This document shows, piece after piece, positions 36,099 through 43,460 of a DNA stretch of 64,000 nucleotides. The notes under the pieces were generated by a model. It worked only from the letters and a program-made list of their open reading frames with translations, ran no database searches and was not told where the DNA came from. The position numbers and the translations under genes were made by a program. Source of the stretch: Fibrobacter sp. (GTDB taxonomy: Bacteria; Fibrobacterota; Fibrobacteria; Fibrobacterales; Fibrobacteraceae); the NCBI GenBank assembly GCA_024399035.1, contig JAKSID010000009.1, forward strand, positions 20,686-84,685, written 5' to 3'. Position 1 is the stretch's first letter. Each line of letters starts with the position of its first letter.

Positions 36099-36686
36099 CT
36101 ATCTATAAAGAATGTAAAATATATCGATCAAGTTGATTCTTGCAAACCAGCCGATGCCTTTTCGCTTGTTGGTTATTTCAAACTGAGCGCCGCCTGATAG
36201 TAATACGTGAGGAAATTGCAGTTCTAAACCAAGCTCCTGACCCCAGCCCGCTTCGTCCATGTGCCACTTGTCATTCTTCTTGTACAGCCACCATTCGAAT
36301 ACGTGGGACTCGAAAACAGAAAGTTTGAAAGGTTTATAATCTAAAAATTGGTAGCCAAGTTCGCCAGAGGCTAAAAATGCAAGAGAAATCATCAGCAATG
36401 CGATGTCTTCTCTTGTATTTTCTAATATTCCTATAAGCATCGCGGGAACTGTGACTATGGGAGCTCCCAACGAAACTGGCTGTGAGTCGTACTCGCCCTC
36501 ATTGTAGCCTGTTCGAATATCAAATCTGAGCAAGTTGACACCCAAATGACCACCATTCCCTATGCGAATTTCAAAAGCGCTGGTTTCTATGCGCCCAAGA
36601 GAAGAGTATCCCGCACCAACTGAGTAAAGGGCATCAGCGAATGCACCCGCCACAGCAAACAAGATAATGACTAGGATTTTTCTCAT
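36099..36686 (-). CDS. Exported protein of unknown function (possible small barrel)
   Basis: A 195-residue protein with a signal peptide (to about AFAD, residue 18). The mature part alternates Gly, aromatic and polar residues and ends FYILYR, which could be a small outer-membrane barrel or surface protein. TATACT ends 7 bases before the ATG with no Shine-Dalgarno, again suggesting a short leader. Base composition is more AT-rich than the neighbouring housekeeping genes. Confidence 0.55.
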   Translation of the reverse strand: MRKILVIILFAVAGAFADALYSVGAGYSSLGRIETSAFEIRIGNGGHLGVNLLRFDIRTGYNEGEYDSQPVSLGAPIVTVPAMLIGILENTREDIALLMISLAFLASGELGYQFLDYKPFKLSVFESHVFEWWLYKKNDKWHMDEAGWGQELGLELQFPHVLLSGGAQFEITNKRKGIGWFARINLIDIFYILYR

Positions 36687-36705
36687 TAGGTTAAGTATAG
36701 AAAAT

Positions 36706-36736
36706 AAAAAAAGCCGAGCCGAAGCTCGACCTTTTT
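36706..36736 (-). terminator. Imperfect terminator hairpin
   Basis: GCCGAGC-CGAA-GCTCGACC with A and T runs on both sides; on the minus strand it ends in seven T. It may stop transcripts entering from gpmI and the repeat region before the exported-protein gene. Confidence 0.5.
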
Positions 36737-36745
36737 CAAAGGGTA

Positions 36746-36769
36746 ATCCCGGATCAAGTCCGGGATGAC
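36746..36769. repeat. Second copy of the CCCGG...CCGGGATGAC palindrome
   Basis: ATCCCGGA-TCAAG-TCCGGGAT followed by GAC. Same layout as 26174: 8-bp arms, short loop, trailing GAC. Non-coding. Confidence 0.7.
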
Positions 36770-36779
36770 ATCCAACGAA

Positions 36780-36816
36780 TTACTTGATGATGAGCATCGA
36801 ATCATCCCAAGCTTCT
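36780..36816 (-). pseudogene. Relic of the gpmI 3' end
   Basis: Read on the minus strand this gives EAWDDSMLIIK and a stop, matching the last residues of gpmI 230 bases away (EAWDDSMLIVK, stop). About five base differences in 37 show it is old. Nothing of the rest of gpmI is seen upstream of it, so it is a tail duplication or scar. Confidence 0.65.
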
Positions 36817-36823
36817 CGTGAAC

Positions 36824-36920
36824 CTCCGTGCTTTAGCACGGGAGATGGTCTTTAGACCATCAATCGGTGAACGAAATCGTTTTGGCTAAAGTTACTTGGC
36901 GCTTTAGCGCCTAGTAACTT
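36824..36920. repeat. Array of three hairpins with TTTA loops
   Basis: Hairpin 1: CTCCGTGC-TTTA-GCACGGGAG (36824-36844, one bulge). Hairpin 2: GATGGTC-TTTA-GACCATC (36844-36861). Hairpin 3: AAGTTACTTGGCGC-TTTA-GCGCCTAGTAACTT (36889-36920, one mismatch). All three share the loop TTTA closed by C-G. The 324-base gap 36687-37010 holds no gene: only a terminator, a palindromic repeat, the gpmI relic, this array, a second terminator and a short palindrome (36975-36994). Confidence 0.75.
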
Positions 36921-36942
36921 CCAATAAGGATTAGAAGCCTGC

Positions 36943-36974
36943 AAAAAAGGAAGCCTTTGGGGCTTCCTTTTTTA
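36943..36974 (-). terminator. Terminator downstream of gpmI
   Basis: AAAAAAGGAAGCC and GGCTTCCTTTTTT pair perfectly around TTTGG. Symmetric, so it works on both strands; gpmI ends 37 bases away on the minus strand. Confidence 0.85.
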
Positions 36975-37010
36975 ACACCGACCTTGGTCGGTGTAGATGA
37001 CTCATAATTC

Positions 37011-38645
37011 TTACTTGACAATGAGCATGGAGTCATCCCAGGCTTCGTGCTTTTCAAAGCCCATGAGGTTAGCGGTGGTTGCTGCCAAGTTGGACAGACC
37101 CCAGTCGCCTTCCTTGAGACCAAGCTTGCCGCCGGTAACGTTATCGTACAGGATGCAGGGAACCTTGTTCAAGGTGTGGCTGGTCTTAGCCTTGAAGGAA
37201 CCATCCTTGTTCACCTTGGGCATGCCGGTCTTCTTGTCGATTTCGTACATTTCGTCGGCGTTACCGTGGTCAGCGGTAATGAGAGCAACACCACCGGCTG
37301 CGTCGATCACCGGGAGGAGACGGGCGAGGCCGATATCCACAGCTTCGATAGCCATGGTAGCAGCACGGAAGGAACCAGTGTGGCCCACCATGTCGCCGTT
37401 GGGGTAGTTGCAGCGGAGCGTCTGGTACTTGCCGCTCTTGATAGCTTCGATCATGGCGTCGGTCACTTCTGCAGCCTTCATCCAGGGGCGCTGTTCGAAG
37501 GGGACAACGTCGGATTCGATTTCCAGGTAGGTTTCACCGTCGAACTTGCTGGAACGGTTACCGTTCCAGAAGTAAGTCACGTGGCCGTACTTCTGGGTTT
37601 CAGAGCAAGCGAACTGCTTAACGCCAGTTTCTGCGAACCATTCGCCAGAGGTTTCCTTGATTGCCGGAGGAGGAACCAGGAAGCGGTTGGGGAGCTTCAG
37701 GTCGCCATCGTACTGGAGCATGCCGGCGTAGCAAACCTTGGGGAAGCGGACGCGGTCAAATTCATTGAAGGATTCTTCTTCGAAGGCGCGGGTGATTTCG
37801 ATAGCGCGGTCGCCACGGAAGTTGAAGAACACCACGGAGTCGCCATCGTTGATGGTGCCCACGGGCTGGCCGTTGGCAGCGATTACGAACGGAGGAAGAT
37901 CCTGGTCGATAGCCTTGGTTTCGCCACGGAGAGTTTCGATAGCCTGCTTTGCAGATTCGAACATGCGGCCTTCGCCCAGAACGTGGGTCTTCCAGCCAAG
38001 TTCAACCATCTTCCAGTTAGCATTGTAACGGTCCATGGTGATCTGCATACGGCCACCGCCGGAAGCGATGCAAACGTCGAATTCAGAAGAACGGAGTTCA
38101 GAGAGGAACTGTTCAAACGGTTCAACGTAATCGAGAGCGGAAGTTTCAGGAACGTCACGACCATCCAGGAGGATGTGAACGCGAACCTTCTTCACGGCTT
38201 CCTTCTTAGCCTGGGCAACCATTGCCTTCAGGTGAGAAATGTTGGAGTGAACGTTACCGTCGGAGAAAAGACCGATGAAGTGGAGCACGGAGTTCTTTTC
38301 ACGAACGTTGGCGGAGATTTCCTTCCAAGCGTCGCGGCCGAAGATGTCGCCAGAAACGATTGCGTCCTGAACGAGAGCTGCACCCTGGTTGTAAACCTGG
38401 CCAGCACCGATTGCGTTATGGCCAACTTCGGAGTTACCCATGTCTTCGTTGGTGGGCATACCCACGGCGCGGCCGTGAGCGTTCAGAAGAACGTTGGGGT
38501 ACTTGGCGAACAAGGCGTCCAGAGTGGGCTTACGAGCAGCGGCAATAGCGTTGCCCTGTTCGTTGGGGTTGAAACCGTAACCGTCCATCACGATAGTGAC
38601 AACGGGACCCTTGATACCAGGGAAGTTGGAAAGCTTCTTAAGCAT
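37011..38645 (-). CDS. gpmI: 2,3-bisphosphoglycerate-independent phosphoglycerate mutase
   Basis: A 544-residue cofactor-independent phosphoglycerate mutase of glycolysis. The N-terminal phosphatase-half metal site (MDGYGFN), nucleophile region MGNSEVGHNAIGAG, the transferase-half motifs LLDGRDVPETSA and NFRGDRAIEITRAF, and the C-terminal ITADHGNADEM metal site are all visible. GGAG lies 7 bases before the ATG. A GCCCGGA-CCT-TCCGGGC hairpin sits in its leader (38662-38678). Strong codon bias fits a highly expressed enzyme. Confidence 0.96.
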   Translation of the reverse strand: MLKKLSNFPGIKGPVVTIVMDGYGFNPNEQGNAIAAARKPTLDALFAKYPNVLLNAHGRAVGMPTNEDMGNSEVGHNAIGAGQVYNQGAALVQDAIVSGDIFGRDAWKEISANVREKNSVLHFIGLFSDGNVHSNISHLKAMVAQAKKEAVKKVRVHILLDGRDVPETSALDYVEPFEQFLSELRSSEFDVCIASGGGRMQITMDRYNANWKMVELGWKTHVLGEGRMFESAKQAIETLRGETKAIDQDLPPFVIAANGQPVGTINDGDSVVFFNFRGDRAIEITRAFEEESFNEFDRVRFPKVCYAGMLQYDGDLKLPNRFLVPPPAIKETSGEWFAETGVKQFACSETQKYGHVTYFWNGNRSSKFDGETYLEIESDVVPFEQRPWMKAAEVTDAMIEAIKSGKYQTLRCNYPNGDMVGHTGSFRAATMAIEAVDIGLARLLPVIDAAGGVALITADHGNADEMYEIDKKTGMPKVNKDGSFKAKTSHTLNKVPCILYDNVTGGKLGLKEGDWGLSNLAATTANLMGFEKHEAWDDSMLIVK

Positions 38646-38661
38646 AGTTTACTCCAGTTGT

Positions 38662-38678
38662 GCCCGGACCTTCCGGGC
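38662..38678 (-). promoter_or_regulatory. Hairpin in the gpmI leader
   Basis: Perfect 7-bp arms GCCCGGA/TCCGGGC around CCT, 17 bases before the gpmI start codon. No T-tract follows, so it is not a terminator. It could affect mRNA stability, or be a fragment of the CCCGG repeat family. Confidence 0.35.
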
Positions 38679-38748
38679 GTGTTAAATTTCGGGGTAAAAA
38701 ATAGAAAAATGGGGAACGAATACAAAGGGAGAGAATCTTGGGATAATC

Positions 38749-38778
38749 AAAAAAGGCCCCCCGATTGGGGAACCTTTT
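38749..38778 (-). terminator. Terminator of the lipoprotein gene at 38806
   Basis: On the minus strand AAAAGGTTCCCC-AATC-GGGGGGCCTTTTTT, with a six-T end. It separates the lipoprotein gene from gpmI. Confidence 0.8.
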
Positions 38779-38805
38779 AAAATTGTGCCACGGGTGGGCT
38801 AGCGA

Positions 38806-39810
38806 TTACTTCTTCTTGTAAACCTTGAGGGTTACGTTGAAGTTGCCGTTCAAGCCTTCCTTAGCGTCGGTGATGCCGAATGCGTAAACGCCAGCACCAG
38901 TGGTGAGGTCGCCGTTCGGGGTCAGGGCTACGTAGATTTCCTGGCTGGGAGAACCGCCGTCCACAGCGTCTGCGATCTGGGTCTTGGTAACGGTTCTGAC
39001 CTTAAAGTCGCTGAGGTATGCAGGACGGTTGTTTTCAACTTCGGGCCAGCAATCCACCATGTAGTCGTCATCCCAGTTGCTCGGGGTGATCTGTTCGTTG
39101 GCGATGGGGGTGAACAGGGTGCCGTTGCCGCTAGTGATAGCCACGCCATCCTTAACCTTGGAAAGGAGGATGTCTGCGGTGGTAGAGTTGCTTGCCTTGC
39201 CGGAGGCCAGATCCAGACCCGGAAGCTGATCGGTGGACATGTCTACGGTGTAGGTTGTCATTTCAATTTCGGTAGAGGCTGCGGATCCGCCACCAGCAGA
39301 AGATGCGGGTGCTGCCGGGCAGAAACGTTCTGCATTACGTTCGAACGGAATCTGGACGGAAGAAACCTTAGAATCCTTGTCCAAATGAGCGTAAACGATA
39401 ACGTTGAGCTTGAATATGCCGCAAGTGGTGAAGTTGGGGTCGTCCAACATAACGGTTGCGCCAATGTAGCTAAGGTCAAGCTTATCAACGTTTGCTTCTG
39501 CCTGGTAGGTGTCGGGGGTCGGAACAACCTTGGTCACCTTCTCTTTTTCGTCAATGACTTGGAGCACGAGTTTGTCGATTGCAAAGTCGGCATCCTGGTC
39601 AATGTCCGGGTTGGAATTGTCGGTAGTGATGGTGCCACTGAACTTGACGATGGTACCGGCAATGAGAGCTTCCTCACCCTTGATGATGATGCTTTCGTCA
39701 TGAGGAGGCTTAGCACTGGAGCCGTTATCGCCGCCACATGCAACGAGGCCGAATGCGCCCATAGTGAGAGCGGTGCTCATGAGCAGAGTCTTTGCAAAAT
39801 TGAACTTCAT
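38806..39810 (-). CDS. Lipoprotein of unknown function
   Basis: A 334-residue lipoprotein (lipobox LVAC, Cys25, then GGDNGSS). The mature part is beta-rich with Ser/Ala/Gly linkers (PAASSAGGGSAAS-like, near residue 170) separating two halves; no family recognised. GAGAGG lies 7 bases before the ATG at 39810, followed by its own terminator. Strong codon bias suggests good expression. Probably an outer-membrane or surface lipoprotein. Confidence 0.7.
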   Translation of the reverse strand: MKFNFAKTLLMSTALTMGAFGLVACGGDNGSSAKPPHDESIIIKGEEALIAGTIVKFSGTITTDNSNPDIDQDADFAIDKLVLQVIDEKEKVTKVVPTPDTYQAEANVDKLDLSYIGATVMLDDPNFTTCGIFKLNVIVYAHLDKDSKVSSVQIPFERNAERFCPAAPASSAGGGSAASTEIEMTTYTVDMSTDQLPGLDLASGKASNSTTADILLSKVKDGVAITSGNGTLFTPIANEQITPSNWDDDYMVDCWPEVENNRPAYLSDFKVRTVTKTQIADAVDGGSPSQEIYVALTPNGDLTTGAGVYAFGITDAKEGLNGNFNVTLKVYKKK

Positions 39811-39956
39811 AATAGTTTCCTCTCTTAATGTTTTTGCCTATGGAAAATACACAAAAAAGTTTGAAAATGCACTAGTTTCGGGTGTAAAAATCCCAAAACT
39901 ATGGCTAAAAAACGCGTTTTTGCTGTTTTTTATGCGATTTCTTGTATCATTAAGCG

Positions 39957-42164
39957 CTATTTGCCCATGTCGCGGATAAGATCGCGGAGTCGGGCGGCCT
40001 CTTCGAAGTCCAGTTTGGCAGCGGCGGCTTTCATCTGCTGTTCCAGTTCCTCGATGGAAAGCTTTGCGGACTTGGCGGTAGACTTGCGGCCGGGGGACTT
40101 CTTGGGCTTGCCCAGGGGGGCGCCCTTGAACAGGGGTGTGTCGTCGTTGGTGTCGTCGCTAGCTGCGTCGCGGGACGTATACTCGGCGTCCATGTCCGGG
40201 TCTTCCAGAACCTGAGGAGTCTTTTCGCCGCGCCAAAGTTCCAGGAGCGGGTCGTTGATGACCAGGTCGCCTTCCAACTTGCGGGAAACGGACTTGGGCG
40301 TAATGCCGTGCTGCTTGTTGAATTCTTCTTGCAGGGAGCGGCGGCGGACTGTTTCGTCGATTGCCTTTTGCAGGCTGTCGGTCATGTTGTCTGCGAAAAG
40401 CAGTACGGTGCCGTTTACGTTTCGGGAGGCGCGGCCCATGGTCTGGATAAGGCTGCGGTAGTTGCGGAGGAATCCTTCCTTGTCGGCATCGAGAATTGCC
40501 ACCATGCTGACTTCCGGCAGGTCCAGACCTTCGCGCAATAGGTTGATGCCCACCAGCACGTCAAATTCGCCGGTGCGCAGGCCCTTGATCAAGTCGTGGC
40601 GTTCCAAGGTCTTGATGTCACTGTGGAGGTACTTGGCGCGGATGCCGGATTCCACAAAGTAATCCGTAAGGTCCTGGGCCATTTTCTTGGTGAGGGTGGT
40701 GACCAAAACGCGGTCGCCCTTCTTGACCACTTCATCGATGCGGTACAGGAGAACGTCCATCTGCCCTTGGATGGGGAACATCTCGATTTTCGGGTCCAGC
40801 AAACCGGTGGGGCGGTTGATCTGTTCTGCTACAACGCCGCCTGTCTTTTCAAGCTCGTAATCGCCGGGGGTGGCGCTAACGAACAGCACCTGCTTGGGGT
40901 ACATGAACTCGAATTCCTTGAAGTTCATGGGGCGGTTATCCAAGGCGCAGGGCAGGCGGAAACCGTAGTTTACCAGAGTGGTTTTGCGGCTCTTGTCGCC
41001 TTCGGCCATACCGCCTACTTGCGGGATACTGACGTGGGATTCGTCTACCAGTAAAAGCCAGTCGTCGCCAAAGTAGTCAATGAGGGTAAAGGGGCGGGTG
41101 CCCGGGGCGCGGTCTTCGATCAGGGCGGAATAGTTCTCGATGCCGCTGCACATGCCGGTCTCGCGAATCATTTCCATGTCGTAGCGGGTGCGGCTGGAGA
41201 GTCGGGCGGATTCCAGGACCTTACCTTCTTTATCTAATTCTGCAAGGCGGTCTGTAAGCTGCAACTGCATACGCTGCAGAATCCCGGCTCGGCCCTCTTC
41301 TTTAGTCACAAAATGTTTTGCCGGAGCGATGGTCATTTCGTCCAGTTCCTGGATAACCTCGCCGGTAATAATGTTGAAGCGTACAAGGCGATCCACCTCG
41401 TCGCCAAAAAGCTCGATGCGCAAGCCGTCTTCGTCGTAACTGGGGTGAATCTCGATCACATCGCCGTGACAGCGGAAGGTGCCGCGTTCCAAGCTAAAGT
41501 CGTTACGGGAATACTGGATGCGAACCAAGTCGTGGAGCAGGTCGTCGCGGTCCTTGATGTCGCCCTTCTTGATTCGGACCATCAGGTCGAAGTATTCGGC
41601 GGGGCTGCCCAAACCGTAAATACAGCTGACAGATGCGATAATGATAACATCGCGACGAGTGAGCAAGTTTGCCGTTGCTCGCAGACGCAACTTGTCGATT
41701 TCGTCGTTGATGCTTGCGTCTTTCTCAATAAAAGTATCGGTGTGGGGAATGTAGGCTTCGGGCTGGAAGTAGTCGTAGTAGCTTACGAAATATTCCACCG
41801 CGTTCTTCGGGAAGAATGCCTTGAATTCCTGATAGAGCTGAGCTGCAAGAGTCTTGTTGTGAGTCAAGATGAGGGTAGGCTTGCCTACGTTCTTGATCAC
41901 GTTTGCCATGGTAAAAGTCTTGCCAGAACCGGTAACGCCAAGCAGGGTTTGGAATTGTTCGCCTTGCTTAAAGCTTTCGGTAATCTGCTCGATGGCCTTG
42001 GGCTGGTCGCCTGCGGCACCGTACTGGCTTACAAGCTCGAAGTTGGCGCGGGTTGGCGCCTGGAACTGCCTGAACTTGCCCGGCAGGCTCTGCTCGGGGG
42101 AGAGAACCTTTGCGATTGGTTTTGCATACGGGTCCGGGGTAATTGTTTTGCGCGCTCTAGCCAT
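39957..42164 (-). CDS. uvrB: Excinuclease ABC subunit B
   Basis: A 735-residue UvrB of nucleotide excision repair. Walker A GVTGSGKTFTMANV, the YYDYFQPEAYIP beta-hairpin region, LLVDESHVSIPQ and FVSATPGDYE helicase motifs, and a C-terminal UVR domain (EELEQQMKAAAAKLDFEEAARLR). The linker near residues 640-690 is Asp/Thr- and Lys/Pro-rich. I chose the ATG at 42164 (MARARK) over an upstream in-frame start at 42179 because the promoter -10 box lies between them. Confidence 0.96.
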   Translation of the reverse strand: MARARKTITPDPYAKPIAKVLSPEQSLPGKFRQFQAPTRANFELVSQYGAAGDQPKAIEQITESFKQGEQFQTLLGVTGSGKTFTMANVIKNVGKPTLILTHNKTLAAQLYQEFKAFFPKNAVEYFVSYYDYFQPEAYIPHTDTFIEKDASINDEIDKLRLRATANLLTRRDVIIIASVSCIYGLGSPAEYFDLMVRIKKGDIKDRDDLLHDLVRIQYSRNDFSLERGTFRCHGDVIEIHPSYDEDGLRIELFGDEVDRLVRFNIITGEVIQELDEMTIAPAKHFVTKEEGRAGILQRMQLQLTDRLAELDKEGKVLESARLSSRTRYDMEMIRETGMCSGIENYSALIEDRAPGTRPFTLIDYFGDDWLLLVDESHVSIPQVGGMAEGDKSRKTTLVNYGFRLPCALDNRPMNFKEFEFMYPKQVLFVSATPGDYELEKTGGVVAEQINRPTGLLDPKIEMFPIQGQMDVLLYRIDEVVKKGDRVLVTTLTKKMAQDLTDYFVESGIRAKYLHSDIKTLERHDLIKGLRTGEFDVLVGINLLREGLDLPEVSMVAILDADKEGFLRNYRSLIQTMGRASRNVNGTVLLFADNMTDSLQKAIDETVRRRSLQEEFNKQHGITPKSVSRKLEGDLVINDPLLELWRGEKTPQVLEDPDMDAEYTSRDAASDDTNDDTPLFKGAPLGKPKKSPGRKSTAKSAKLSIEELEQQMKAAAAKLDFEEAARLRDLIRDMGK

Positions 42165-42170
42165 ACCGCA

Positions 42171-42199
42171 AAGATACAATTTGTGCAGTATATGGTCAA
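42171..42199 (-). promoter_or_regulatory. uvrB promoter, placed for a leaderless mRNA
   Basis: Minus-strand TTGACC (42199-42194), 17-base spacer, TATCTT (42176-42171), then only six bases (TGCGGT) before the ATG at 42164. A normal transcription start 7 bases after the -10 box would fall on the A of the start codon. No Shine-Dalgarno is present. Confidence 0.65.
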
Positions 42200-42206
42200 G
42201 AGTGTT

Positions 42207-43379
42207 TTACTTAATACTCAGGCTTTCTTTGACAGAAATTTTTTCCTTGCCGATGAGTTTGTAAAGCTTGTTTCGGAAAAGAGGAATGGTGGCGACAACG
42301 CCTGCAACGATTACTAAAACACTTAGGTAGGCGATGCCCGGTTTATCCAGTTCCGCCTTGAACACGATTCGCAGCACCAGCAGAATCCACCAGTGAACAG
42401 CAAGAATGATAAGGGCGTTTCGTGAAATGTTTCGCAGGATTCCTTTGAAGATTGCGATGGGCGTGACGTTAGGCAATTTGGACAAAAGCTGGAAAAGCCC
42501 GATGAGGCCTGCGATTCCCAAAATGGAACTTCCCACAAATCGGAAAATGTTTTTCCCAAGGGTGTTGTTCATGATGCTGAACCAGGGCGTGGCTTCGTCG
42601 ATGATGGCGTATAGCACGAATGCTGCGATGGTTCCAATTAGCAGAGTTACGTTCCCGACCCTGGAATTGATGTTGCCCAGTTTTTTGATGGGCTCCTTGC
42701 AAAGCCAGCCCAGCGCAAAAAAGGCTAGGCAAGTGCAATCGCGCTCGATGCCCAGAGGCAAGCGGATGTGGCTTTTAAAAAGCAGCCAACCGGCGATTAA
42801 ACTGCTTGCGGCAATCACCGCTATAATTATTTTCTGCAGGACTGGATTCTTCGCGTTGCTCAGAATGACGCTGGTTTTTTGCACTCCAAAGAACATCAAG
42901 CTAATGGAATATAGCGTAAACACAAACCAAATCGGGCCCGACCCAATGCTAGATTTTCCGGCTACAAAAATCTTGGCCAGGTTCCAGTAGATGTAATCCC
43001 ACACGTTCTCGATAACAGGGCGGATGTTCATCACGGTCATCTTGGGTGCTCTAGGAAACCAGTCAAAATTCCAAACAACCGGGTCCAAGGCCAGGAACAG
43101 CAAGGAAAGCAGGACGTAGGGGAGGAGCAAGACCTTGGTCTTGTGTAGGGCATAGCTCTTGAAGTCTGCGAAGCGTCGGGTGCTGAACAAAACGCCAGAA
43201 ATAAAGAAGAAGGCGGACATGCGCATGGCGCTGAGCGCTTCCATTCCCAGGTTCACGTTCTTGAAGGATTGTTCCACATGGAAAAGGCAAACCAGCAAAA
43301 GGACGAATCCCTTGTACTCGTCAATCCACCCAATTCTTTTCTGTGAAGTTCCCTTCTCCAATCCCTTTTCCCTTGTCAT
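42207..43379 (-). CDS. Acyltransferase 3-family membrane protein
   Basis: A 390-residue polytopic membrane protein (about ten hydrophobic segments) of the acyltransferase-3/OafA type that O-acylates surface glycans. N-terminal RIGWIDEYKGFVLLLVCLFHVEQ holds the usual Asp and His positions; SAFFFISGVLFS follows. Two interspersed repeats affect it: one near residue 170 is read in frame as SVILSNAKNP (42844-42869), and one overlaps the 5' end, where in-frame codons back to 43445 are pure repeat (43385-43452). The ATG at 43379 is preferred, without a good ribosome binding site. Downstream of the metallo-hydrolase gene, same strand. Confidence 0.75.
   Translation of the reverse strand: MTREKGLEKGTSQKRIGWIDEYKGFVLLLVCLFHVEQSFKNVNLGMEALSAMRMSAFFFISGVLFSTRRFADFKSYALHKTKVLLLPYVLLSLLFLALDPVVWNFDWFPRAPKMTVMNIRPVIENVWDYIYWNLAKIFVAGKSSIGSGPIWFVFTLYSISLMFFGVQKTSVILSNAKNPVLQKIIIAVIAASSLIAGWLLFKSHIRLPLGIERDCTCLAFFALGWLCKEPIKKLGNINSRVGNVTLLIGTIAAFVLYAIIDEATPWFSIMNNTLGKNIFRFVGSSILGIAGLIGLFQLLSKLPNVTPIAIFKGILRNISRNALIILAVHWWILLVLRIVFKAELDKPGIAYLSVLVIVAGVVATIPLFRNKLYKLIGKEKISVKESLSIK
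42844..42869 (-). repeat. GTCATTCTGAGC-type repeat inside the acyltransferase gene
   Basis: On the minus strand GTCATTCTGAGCAACGCGAA and the next six bases, GAATCC, form the classic interspersed-repeat word. It is translated in frame as VILSNAKNP between two membrane segments, without breaking the gene. Confidence 0.75.
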
Positions 43380-43384
43380 GCGTA

Positions 43385-43452
43385 CTTGTTTTGCTTTGTC
43401 ATTGCGAGTTTGTTTTGCTTTGTCATTGCGAGCGTAGCGAAGCAATCGAAGC
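43385..43452 (-). repeat. 24-bp tandem repeat at the acyltransferase 5' end
   Basis: Two 24-bp units containing TTTGTCATTGCGAG (ATTGCGAG at 43401 and 43425) are followed by CGTAGCGAAGCAATCG. Same family as the ubiX/mqnP array. It fills the gap between the metallo-hydrolase stop and the acyltransferase start. Confidence 0.75.
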
Positions 43453-43460
43453 GGTGTTTT

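Noticed and set aside
37047..38780. A 577-codon plus-strand frame opposite gpmI
   Set aside because: gpmI on the other strand has all catalytic motifs; this frame is low in recognisable structure.
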